Positions 46,245 through 54,545 of a stretch of 64,000 bases of DNA are shown here, piece after piece; the first letter of the stretch is position 1; every line of letters starts with the position of its first letter. The notes beneath the pieces were generated by a model, which was not told the origin of the DNA, made no database searches, and saw nothing but the letters and a program-made list of their open reading frames with translations. This DNA comes from JAXLQL01 sp046331625 (lineage in GTDB: Bacteria > Acidobacteriota > Terriglobia > Bryobacterales > Bryobacteraceae). Where the stretch lies: NCBI GenBank assembly GCA_046331625.1, contig JAXLQL010000008.1, positions 248,001-312,000 on the forward strand. Reading direction: 5' to 3'. The position numbers were made by a program, and so were the translations under genes.

Positions 46245-46790
46245 ATGTCTGCTGCAGCAACTACGTCCCCCATTACCGTGGACTCCATCTTCCAAACCCT
46301 CTGCGCCGAGCTTCACCCCTCGAGCGAAACCGACCGCATGCTTCTCCGCACTGCCGCCAACGCCCAGTTCCGGCTTCAACTCGCCCAAGCGCAATTACTC
46401 GAAATACTCACAAACGACGGTTATACTGACGAGTATTTTCGAATCCAACGCTCGGAAGCCAAAGACCGCGCCTGCTTTCTCGCCTGCCTCAACACTTTCT
46501 ATAAGTCCGAAACCCGCCGCACCCGCATTGACGATCGCAACGCCCGCAAACTGAGTGCCATCCTCGACCGTCACGTTACCCCTGCCACGCCTCCACCTCC
46601 GCCGCCAGCACCTGAGCCGCCACCCGCTGAACCCGACGCCTGCGAAACACTCGAAACGCCACCCGCCCAGCAACCTCCCGCAGCCGAAGCCGTCACCCAA
46701 GCCCCCGAAACCGGCATCAGCCAAACCATGGACCGCCTCACCCAAGCCCTCTCCGAACTCTCCGCCAAGCTCGGCGCCCAGACCTCCTAA
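46245..46790 (+). CDS. Small helical protein with proline-rich linker, unknown function
   Basis: 181 residues from the ATG at 46245 with AGGAGG at 46231-46236. Residues ~1-105 are helical (VDSIFQTLCAELHPSSETDR, FRLQLAQAQLLEILTNDGYT). A Pro-rich linker follows (PPPPPPAPEPPPAEPD), then a short terminal helix (GISQTMDRLTQALSELSAKL). No signal peptide or family recognised. Confidence 0.65.
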   Translation: MSAAATTSPITVDSIFQTLCAELHPSSETDRMLLRTAANAQFRLQLAQAQLLEILTNDGYTDEYFRIQRSEAKDRACFLACLNTFYKSETRRTRIDDRNARKLSAILDRHVTPATPPPPPPAPEPPPAEPDACETLETPPAQQPPAAEAVTQAPETGISQTMDRLTQALSELSAKLGAQTS

Positions 46791-46859
46791 CCTCACAGAA
46801 CCCAACTACAATAGGATGCTGCAATGCCGACCCCTTCCCACGGAGGTACCCGCTCCCTC

Positions 46860-48781
46860 ATGAACATCGCCACTTGTGGGGCAGGCTTCAGCCTGCGCGG
46901 GACTTTAGTCCCGCTCTTCTTTTTCCCGCTCCTCGCCCAATCCCCTCTCCCTAACTCCACCGCCTGGACCCCCGCCCCCCCCAAAGACCTCGCCCCCCAA
47001 CAATACTCCGAACTCCGCCAATTCTACGAGCAACGCTTCATCGCCCCCACGTCCGCCCCCCCGACCGCAACTTACTCAAGAAAACCCTCGGCATCGTCGA
47101 CGAGTTCACCGCCTCCAAACCCACGCGCACCAAGCTAGCCGACCTCGACGAGACCACCCTCTCCCTCGTCGAATGGCCCATCCTCCGCATCGGATCCCTC
47201 CCTGCCACCGCCGGAGCCTCCTCCAGTTGGCTCCGAATGTACGGCCTTCTCTGGGAACCCAAAGCCCCCGGGCCCTTCCCCGCCGTCGTCGCCTTCGGCG
47301 ATACCGATCCCAAGCGCCGCTTCCTCACCCCGCGCGCCAACACCGTCACCTTCGCCCCCATCGTCCCGCTCCGCCGCAAGTTCGCCCAAGCCTGGCTCCC
47401 CAATGATCGCGAGTGGCTCATGCGGCTCGCCTACCAGACCGGTCGCCACATCATCGGCTCCGAAGTCCAGCAAGCGATCGCCGCCGCCGGCTTCTTGCTC
47501 ACGCTCCCCAACGTCGATCCCAACCGCCTCGAAGTCGCCGGCGCCGGGCACGGCGGCATGATCGCCCTGTTCGCCGGAGCGCTCGACGTTCGCTTCAGCG
47601 CCGTCCGCAGTCAAGGCTGGCTCGATGACGCCACCCCTGAGTGGGACCTCCCAGAAGACCGCATCCTCTGGGGCTTCCGCGCGCACTTTACCCGCGAGAG
47701 CATCGCCGGCCTCATCCGTCCGCGCGAGCTCGAAACCAAGCCCCTCATCATCGGCTGGGAGAGCATCACCGCGCCTGAGCTCGATGCCGTCTCCATCGCC
47801 CAGTTCCGGCAGTGGGAAACATTCTATAGGAATCGTGTTTTGGAGTCCGAACGCCGCCGCGATGCCCTAGGGCCCGTCGAGCAAAAACAAGCTTACTGGG
47901 ATATGGTTGGGCGCTATCCGCCCACCGAAGGCCCCCTCGAACCCGTCAGCATCCAAGTCATGGACGAGCCGCGCTTCACCGGACACCGTCTCCGCGTGCG
48001 CGTCTATGACGGCGTCCACGCCACCGGAATCCTGCTCGTCCCCAAGGATCTGAAGCCAGATGAAAGGCGCCCAGCGGTGTTCGTCCAGCACGGACTCGGC
48101 GGCCGCCCCGAAGACTCGATCGACGACCCCAAGGTCTACAACTCCTTCGGCCGCAAACTCGCCGAACGCGGCTACGTAGTCTTCGCCGGCATGATCTCCA
48201 CGCAAGACGGGCTCGAACGCAACGCCCTCGTCCGCCGCTCGCACTGGCTCGGACTCACGCCCGCCGGAATGGAGATCCAGAAGTTCAACCGCGTCATCGA
48301 CTACCTCGAGACCCTGCCCTTCGTCGATCGCGACCGCATCGCCTTCTATGGCCTCTCCTACGGCGGCTTCACCGCGCTCTGGACCGGACCCGGCGTCCCT
48401 CGCTTCCGCGCCGTCATCTCGAGCGGCCACTTCAATCACTGGGCTGCCAAGACCACGGATCTCACGCTCGGCACCTGTTACATGCTGTATCCATCGGTGC
48501 TCGACATGTACGGCTTCGGCGTGCTCAACGTGCTCGACCACTCCGGCCTCGCCGCTCTCATCGCGCCCCGCCCCTTCCTCGTCGAACAAGGCGACCTCGA
48601 CGGCGTCATCGTCGAACCCCGCTCCCTCGTCGAGCGCGAGTTCGATCAAGTCAAGGCCGCCTATCGCGCCATCGGCGCCGAAAGCCGCGCCCGCATCGCC
48701 CGCTTCAACGGCCCCCACCGCGTCGACGGTGTCGAAGCCTTCCAATTCCTCGACGAGGTGCTGTCATGGACTCCGCGCTGA
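46860..48781 (+). CDS. Two-domain alpha/beta hydrolase (acetyl xylan esterase-like), frameshifted in a C tract
   Basis: From the ATG at 46860 (or 46824; GGAGG lies between them) the frame runs to ~47060. It then resumes in another frame (DRNLLKKTLGIVDEF...) to 48781. Adding one C to the 7-C tract at 47056-47062 makes a single 640-residue protein. The N-terminal half is a hydrolase-like domain with GAGHGG at the nucleophile elbow, so it lacks the Ser. The C-terminal half has an intact elbow GLSYGG, a DLDG acid region and a final His (NGPHRVDG). Exported by an N-terminal signal partly encoded by the REP element at 46875-46914. Likely carbohydrate esterase-like. Confidence 0.75.
46875..46914. 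repeat. REP-like two-hairpin element (copy 3), inside a coding start
   Basis: The GCAGGCTTCAGCCTGC hairpin is joined to GCGGGACTTTAGTCCCGC. It lies inside the hydrolase reading frame from codon 6 on, encoding CGAGFSLRGTLVPL, which forms the N-terminal part of the signal peptide. Confidence 0.8.
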
Positions 48782-48786
48782 ACCTA

Positions 48787-48827
48787 GTGGGGCGGGCCTG
48801 CGGCCCGCGCGGGACTTCAGTCCCGCC
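48787..48827. repeat. REP-like two-hairpin element (copy 4)
   Basis: Left hairpin GCGGGCCTGCGGCCCGC (variant loop), right hairpin GCGGGACTTCAGTCCCGC. It lies just after the hydrolase stop and 45 bp before the Oar-like receptor. Confidence 0.75.
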
Positions 48828-48871
48828 ACAACCGATCCCTGTGCTAAATTGATCGCCAAGGTCTATCCCAA

Positions 48872-51800
48872 GTGAGGTGCACTTTGAACCGTCTCATCGC
48901 AGCCCTGTCTGTCTGCATGGCCGCGCTCCCGCTGTGGGCGCAAGTGGAACAAGGTTCGCTCGTCGGCATGGTCACCGACCCCCAGAAAGCCCCCATCGCC
49001 GGAGCCACCGTCGAGTTCCGCAGCGTCTCCACCAACGTGAAGCGCGAGGTCACCACGTCCTCGAGCGGCGAGTACAACTCGCTCCCGCTCCAGCCCGGCC
49101 GCTACGCGATCACCGTGCGCCAATCCGGATTCCGCGAGCGCACCGCTGAGGTCACGCTCGCCGTCGGCCAGCGCCTCCAGGTCGACTTCGCCCTCGACAT
49201 CGGACAAGTCAACGAACAGGTCAACGTCTCCGAGTCCGCTGTCACCATCGAGACCGCGTCCTCGGAAATCGGCCAGGTGCGCGGCTCCAAAGAGATTACT
49301 GACCTGCCGCTCAATACCCGCAACTTCACCCAGCTCGTGCAACTCGCGCCCGGCGTCACCACCGGGGTCGGTGGCGCATCGGGCTTGCTCGGATACACCA
49401 GCGGCCGCGGCACCAACGGCGCAGTCATCAACGGCGCGCCCGTCGAAGACGTGGTCTACGTGATCGATGGCGTCAACAGCGTCGACACCGATGCCGGCGT
49501 GCTCATCTTCTTCCCGCCCGTCGACTCCATTCAGGAGTTCAAGGTTCAAACCAGCTCCGCGCCCGCGTCGTTCGGCGGCGGCCAGGGCATCATCAACGTG
49601 CTCTACAAAACGGGGTCGAATGACTACCATGGCGTCGCCTACGAATTCCTTCGTAATTCCGCGCTCGACGCCAAGAACTTCTTCGACTCCGGCGGCGGCA
49701 AGATCCCGCCCTTCAAGCTGAATCAGTTCGGCGGCAACTTCGGCGGACCCGTGCGCATCCCGCGCCTGTTCAACGGTCGCGACAAGCTGTTCTTCTTTAC
49801 CGATTTCGAAGGCAAGCGAGTGCGCCAGGCGCAGACGTTCCTCAGCAGCGTGCCGATCGCCGCCTTCCGCACCGGCAACTTCGCTGACCAGAGCATCACG
49901 GTGATGGATCCCCGCAACACCCCGCGCACGCCGCTCCCCGGAAAGGTCATGCCGGCCTCGGCCATCGATCCAGTCTCGGCTCGCATGGTCGCGCTCTATC
50001 CGCAGGCCAATTTGCCCGGACTCATCAACAACTACCTCTACAATCCTGTCCAAACCAGCAAGGTGAACCAGATCAACTCGCGCGTCGACTACCGCACCGC
50101 GAACTCCACCATCTTCGGCCGCTTCAGTTGGGAAGACTCTGACACGTTCAACCCCGGCAACCTTCCCGAGCCCGCAATCGGCGCGGGTCCGGGCCGCCCA
50201 GGGCAAGTCGTGGTGCCCAGCAAGCAAGCCGTCATCGGATACGGCCGCTCGCTCGGGCCGTCGCGCTACTACGATCTGCGCATCGGCTACTCGCGGATGA
50301 TCCAGGGCATCTATGACTCGGGCACCAAGTACGGCGCGATCGCTGAGAGCCTCGGCATCCTCAACGCCAACGCCGGCGGCGCCGCCCCCGGACTCAGCAC
50401 CACCAGTATCACCGGCTTCACAGGACTCGGCGACGGCGCGGGCAGCCTCAACAAGATCAACAACAACTGGGAAATCGATCAAGCCCTGAGCCAGATCCAC
50501 GACCGGCACGAGCTCCGCTTCGGCTTCAACTACATGTCGCGCCGCTTCGCCTTCTTCTCGCCCGGCGCGCCTTCCGGCGCGTTCACCTTCGGCGGCAACT
50601 ACACCGGCATGGGTCTCGCCGACTTCCTCTTCGGCCGCCCCATCACCTCACGCTATGACGCCACCAAGTTCTTCAGCCTGAAGCGCTACTACTTCAGTTG
50701 GTTCGTGCAAGACAACTGGCGCATCAACTCGAAGTTCACGCTCAACATGGGTCTCCGCAATGACTCCATCACGGCCTGGAAAGAGCGCCACAACCGGCTC
50801 GCGGGCTTCGTCCCCACTGGCGGCGGAACCATGGTCACCGTGGGCAACGCACCCTTCACCTCAGGCTCCGTGCTCGATCCTCGCCCCTGGCAACTCGGCC
50901 CTCGCTTCGGCTTCGCTTACTCGGCCACGCCTAAGACCGTAATCCGCGGCGGCGGTGGAATCTTCTACAGCTTCAAGTCGGTCACCTCGGGTAACTCGCT
51001 CGCCAAGAACGCGCCCTTCAGCGGGACCTTCATCATCGCCAACGACGCGGCCAACTACGCCGCGGCCAAGCCCATCTCCGCCGGATTCCCCGCTGAGCGT
51101 CCCGAGCTCTGGCCCATCGCCGGCACGGCCTTCTACTACTGGCCGCAAGACAGCAAGACCTCCACGATGTACGAGTGGAACCTAAACGTCCAACGAGAGC
51201 TGCCTCGTAACTTCGTCGTCTCGCTCGCCTACGTGGGCGGCAAGGGAACTTACGTCGATGTGGTTGGCCTCAACATCAACCAGGCAGTCCCGGGCGCCGG
51301 CGCGGTGGCTCCGCGGCGGCCCTATCCGAACCTTAGCGACGCGATCGGCGTCACGCCCTGGGCCAACTCGAACTACAACTCCATGCAGACCACCATCGAT
51401 CGCCGCATGGGCAGCGTTCGCGTCAGCGCGGCCTGGACGTGGGCGCACACCATCGACAACAGCAGTGGCGAGTCGAGCAATAGCCCCGTTCAGAACTCGC
51501 GCAACTTGGCCCTCCAGCGCGGCAACGCGACCTTCGACGTGCGCCACAAGCTCACGCTCAGCGGCACCTATGAATTGCCATTCGGCAAGGGACGCCACTG
51601 GTTGAGTTCGGCGCGCGGCGCGAGCCAGGCTGTGCTCGGCGGATGGCAGATCAACAACATCCTTACTCTCATGACCGGCCTGCCGTTCACGCCCGTGATG
51701 CAGACCAACGCCCTCAACACTGGCACCGGATCGCAGTTCCCCAACCGCATCGGCTCGGGCGTGCTGCCCTCGGGCCAGCGCACCATCGATCGTTGGTTCG

Positions 51801-52099
51801 ATGCCTCGGCCTTCGCCGCGCCCGGCAACTTCATCTTCGGCAACTCCGGCCGCAACATCCTCTTCGGACCCGGCACCCATCAGCTCGATCTCTCGCTCTT
51901 CAAGAGCTTCCCCCTCGGCGAAGGCCGCCGCTTCGAGTTCCGCGGCGAGACCTTCAACTTCTCCAATACGCCCCAGTTCAACAACCCCAACGCGAGCATC
52001 GGATTCGCCGGCGTCGCCAAGATCACCAGCGCTGGCAATCCCACCATCTATCAGCGGACCTCGCGCCAGGTGCAGGTCGCGCTCAAGTTCTACTTCTAA
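48872..52099 (+). CDS. Oar-like TonB-dependent outer-membrane receptor
   Basis: 1,075 residues from a GTG at 48872 (TTG at 48884 possible). Signal peptide (LIAALSVCMAALPLWAQ). A carboxypeptidase-regulatory-like domain (~25-110; QGSLVGMVTDPQKAPIAGAT, GEYNSLPLQPGRYAITVRQS) is followed by a plug region (LPLNTRNFTQLVQLAPGVTT, VDSIQEFKVQTS) and a large beta-barrel ending in the aromatic terminal strand VQVALKFYF. This is the Solibacter/Acidobacteria Oar type, probably importing large polymers or siderophore-like compounds. It precedes mhpF by about 100 bp, with REP copy 5 between them. Confidence 0.85.
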   Translation: MRCTLNRLIAALSVCMAALPLWAQVEQGSLVGMVTDPQKAPIAGATVEFRSVSTNVKREVTTSSSGEYNSLPLQPGRYAITVRQSGFRERTAEVTLAVGQRLQVDFALDIGQVNEQVNVSESAVTIETASSEIGQVRGSKEITDLPLNTRNFTQLVQLAPGVTTGVGGASGLLGYTSGRGTNGAVINGAPVEDVVYVIDGVNSVDTDAGVLIFFPPVDSIQEFKVQTSSAPASFGGGQGIINVLYKTGSNDYHGVAYEFLRNSALDAKNFFDSGGGKIPPFKLNQFGGNFGGPVRIPRLFNGRDKLFFFTDFEGKRVRQAQTFLSSVPIAAFRTGNFADQSITVMDPRNTPRTPLPGKVMPASAIDPVSARMVALYPQANLPGLINNYLYNPVQTSKVNQINSRVDYRTANSTIFGRFSWEDSDTFNPGNLPEPAIGAGPGRPGQVVVPSKQAVIGYGRSLGPSRYYDLRIGYSRMIQGIYDSGTKYGAIAESLGILNANAGGAAPGLSTTSITGFTGLGDGAGSLNKINNNWEIDQALSQIHDRHELRFGFNYMSRRFAFFSPGAPSGAFTFGGNYTGMGLADFLFGRPITSRYDATKFFSLKRYYFSWFVQDNWRINSKFTLNMGLRNDSITAWKERHNRLAGFVPTGGGTMVTVGNAPFTSGSVLDPRPWQLGPRFGFAYSATPKTVIRGGGGIFYSFKSVTSGNSLAKNAPFSGTFIIANDAANYAAAKPISAGFPAERPELWPIAGTAFYYWPQDSKTSTMYEWNLNVQRELPRNFVVSLAYVGGKGTYVDVVGLNINQAVPGAGAVAPRRPYPNLSDAIGVTPWANSNYNSMQTTIDRRMGSVRVSAAWTWAHTIDNSSGESSNSPVQNSRNLALQRGNATFDVRHKLTLSGTYELPFGKGRHWLSSARGASQAVLGGWQINNILTLMTGLPFTPVMQTNALNTGTGSQFPNRIGSGVLPSGQRTIDRWFDASAFAAPGNFIFGNSGRNILFGPGTHQLDLSLFKSFPLGEGRRFEFRGETFNFSNTPQFNNPNASIGFAGVAKITSAGNPTIYQRTSRQVQVALKFYF

Positions 52100-52123
52100 C
52101 TCGTGACTGGCAGTTACCGTGCC

Positions 52124-52165
52124 GTGTAGGGCGGGCTTCAGCCAGCGCGGGACTTCAGTCCCGCC
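52124..52165. repeat. REP-like two-hairpin element (copy 5)
   Basis: GGGCGGGCTTCAGCCAGC followed by GCGGGACTTCAGTCCCGC, between the receptor gene and mhpF. The left hairpin is slightly imperfect. Confidence 0.8.
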
Positions 52166-52200
52166 ATCAAATCCGAATCCTGGAGGAGTACACTGTCTGC

Positions 52201-53113
52201 ATGCCAGAAAAAGTAGCCATCATCGGCTCGGGCAACATCGGCACCGACCTCATGATCAAAGTCCTGCGCACGTCCGAAGTGCTCGAGATGGGTGTGCTCG
52301 CCGGCATCGATCCTGACTCCGACGGCCTCGCGCGCGCCCGCCGCATGGGCGTCGCCACCACGCACGAAGGCATCGATGGACTCATGCGCATGCCCGAGTT
52401 CCGCGACGTGCGCGTGGTCTTTGACGCCACCTCGGCCAAGGCGCACCCCAAGCATGACGCCGTGGTCCGTGCCCACGGCAAGCAGATGATCGACCTCACG
52501 CCCGCTGCGCTCGGGCCCTACGTGGTCCCCGTCGTGAACCTCGACGCGCATCTCGAAGCCCCGAACCTCAGCATGGTCACCTGCGGCGGCCAAGCGACCA
52601 TTCCGATCGTGCACGCCGTCGATCGCGTCGCGCGCGTCCGCTACGCCGAGATCGTCGCCTCGATCTCGAGCAAGTCCGCTGGACCTGGCACTCGCGCCAA
52701 CATCGACGAGTTCACCCAGACCACCGCACGCGGACTCGAGTCCGTCGGCGGAGCCCGCCGCGGCAAAGCCATCATCGTGCTCAATCCCGCCGAGCCGCCG
52801 CTCGTCATGCGCGACACCGTCTTCTGCTTCAGCGCTCTCGCCGACTCGAAGCAAGTGGCGGACTCGATCAAGCGCATGGTGGCGGAGGTGCAGTCGTCGA
52901 TGCCCAGTTGTCGGCTCCAGCAGGAGGTGCAGTTCGAGCCCTTCACCTTCGAAGGCGAAGAGGGCTTGAAGACTTCCGTGTTCCTCGAGGTGGAAGGCTC
53001 GGCGCACTACCTGCCCGCCTATCACCGGCAACCTCGACATCACGACCTCAATGCCGTTGGCAACCGCCAGGCAGCTCGTGGTGCGCAAAGCAACTGCTGC
53101 CATGGCCAATTGA
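52201..53113 (+). CDS. mhpF: Acetaldehyde dehydrogenase (acetylating), C-terminus frameshifted
   Basis: From the ATG at 52201. Rossmann motif VAIIGSGNIGTDLMIKVLRT, catalytic Cys in LSMVTCGGQATIPIVHAVDR, then ISSKSAGPGTRANIDEFTQT. It oxidises acetaldehyde to acetyl-CoA with NAD and CoA, usually in complex with the MhpE aldolase. As given, the frame after AHYLPAY turns into nonsense to 53124. Removing one base near 53022 gives TGNLDITTSMPLATARQLVV and a TGA at 53111-53113 (about 303 residues), matching the family's C-terminus. Hence either a real mutation or a sequence error. Confidence 0.85.
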
Positions 53114-53525
53114 GGACACCCTAATGAACAGCTTTCGAATGTGGAATAGGCTTCAGCCTGCGCGGGACTTCGGTCCCGCTCGCAGAAGCACTCGCATCGA
53201 CGCCCATGGCTGTACCAGCTCGGCATCAGCGCTTACCTCGCCGTGTAGGGCGGGCTTCAGCCTGCGCGGGACTTCGGTCCCGCTGCCGACACTCGCGCCG
53301 AGGCCCGTGAAAGCTTGCCAGCTCCGGCATCAGCACTTGCCTCGCGGTGTAGGCGGGCTTCAGCCTGCGCGGGACTTCAGTCCCGCCTCGGCCTCCGCAT
53401 CGACGCCCGCGAAAACATGCCAGCTCCGGCATCAGCACTTGCCTCGCCAATTGTGGGGCAGGCTTCAGCCTGCGCGGGACTTCAGTCCCGCCTCCGGTCG
53501 CAGTCTGTAGATTGAGGACACCCCG
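53114..53525. repeat. REP array of ~104-bp composite units between mhpF and mhpE
   Basis: Four REP-like elements (right-half cores starting near 53164, 53268, 53371 and 53476) are separated by a conserved linker: GCATCGACGCCCGCGAAA then CCAGCTCCGGCATCAGCACT. Spacing is 104, 103 and 105 bp. The array is bounded by near-identical sequence: TTGAGGACACCCTAATGAAC at 53110-53129 and TTGAGGACACCCCGATGAAC at 53512-53531. The array therefore sits within a duplicated mhpF-stop/mhpE-start junction. No protein is supported. Confidence 0.8.
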
Positions 53526-54545
53526 ATGAACAAACTCTACATCCAAGACGTCACCCTCCGCGACGGCATGCACGCCATCCGTCACCGTTACACCGTGGCC
53601 GAAGTCGCCACGATCGCCAAGGCGCTCGACGCGGCCAAGGTCGACGCGATCGAGATCGCGCACGGCGACGGACTCTCGGGCTCGAGCTTCAACTACGGCT
53701 TCGGCGCACACCCGGACCTCGAGTGGATCGAAGCGGTCGCCGCCAACGTCAAGCACGCCCGCGTCACCACGCTCCTGCTGCCCGGCATCGGCACCATCGA
53801 GGACCTCAAAGACTCCTACGCCGCCGGCGCGCGCAGCGTCCGCGTCGCCACGCACTGCACCGAAGCCGACATCGCCAAGCAGCACATCGAAGCGGCACGC
53901 AACCTCGGCATGGATGTCGCCGGGTTCCTGATGATGGCGCACATGGCTCCGCCCAAAGAGCTCGCGCGCCAAGCCAAACTCATGGAGTCCTACGGCGCCT
54001 ACTGCGTCTACGTGACTGACTCCGCGGGCGCGCTCCTCACGCACGAAGTCGCTGAGCGCTTCCAAGCTTTCAACGACGTGCTCGAACCCGCCACCCAGCG
54101 CGGCATCCACGCGCACCACAACCTGACGCTCGCGGTGGCGAACTCCGTCATCGCCGTGCAAAATGGCGCGATCCGCGTGGACGCATCGCTCGCCGGCATG
54201 GGCGCGGGCGCAGGCAACACCCCCATCGAAGCCTTCATCGCAGTGGCCAATCGCATGGGCTTCGAGCACGGTTGCGACCTCTACGCGCTGATGGACGCGG
54301 CCGACGATCTCATCCGCCCCTTGCAGGACCGGCCCGTGCGCGTCGATCGCGAGACGCTCTCGCTCGGCTATGCGGGAGTCTACTCGAGCTTCCTGCGCCA
54401 CGCCGAGAAGGCGTCGAAGCTCTACGGCATCGATGCACGCGAGATCCTGGTGGAACTCGGCCGCCGCCGCATGGTGGGCGGGCAGGAAGACATGATCGTC
54501 GACGTTGCGCTCGACCTCAGAAAGTCCATGGAGCCTGTGGCGTAG
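53526..54545 (+). CDS. mhpE: 4-hydroxy-2-oxovalerate aldolase
   Basis: 339 residues from the ATG at 53526 (GAGGA upstream). HMGL-like TIM barrel: YIQDVTLRDGMHAIRHRYTV with catalytic R/D, then GAYCVYVTDSAGALLTHEV, GIHAHHNLTLAVANSVIAVQ with the metal-binding H-x-H, and the C-terminal DmpG-like communication domain (YSSFLRHAEKASKLYGID). It cleaves 4-hydroxy-2-oxovalerate to pyruvate and acetaldehyde, the latter channelled to MhpF. This is the last step of meta-cleavage pathways for aromatics. The hydratase (MhpD) is not in the window. The stop overlaps the amidase start. Confidence 0.92.
   Translation: MNKLYIQDVTLRDGMHAIRHRYTVAEVATIAKALDAAKVDAIEIAHGDGLSGSSFNYGFGAHPDLEWIEAVAANVKHARVTTLLLPGIGTIEDLKDSYAAGARSVRVATHCTEADIAKQHIEAARNLGMDVAGFLMMAHMAPPKELARQAKLMESYGAYCVYVTDSAGALLTHEVAERFQAFNDVLEPATQRGIHAHHNLTLAVANSVIAVQNGAIRVDASLAGMGAGAGNTPIEAFIAVANRMGFEHGCDLYALMDAADDLIRPLQDRPVRVDRETLSLGYAGVYSSFLRHAEKASKLYGIDAREILVELGRRRMVGGQEDMIVDVALDLRKSMEPVA

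Noticed and set aside
48863..50509. 548-codon open frame antisense to the Oar-like receptor
   Set aside because: GC-rich third-position shadow of a well-supported receptor gene; composition is Asp/Glu/Gly/Val-rich with no start signal or family.
53114..53525. CRISPR array
   Set aside because: Units are REP dyads with conserved linkers, not repeats separated by unique spacers, and no cas gene is present.
53226..54401. 391-codon frame antisense to mhpE
   Set aside because: mhpE on the plus strand has full aldolase motifs; the antisense frame runs through the REP array and has no motif.
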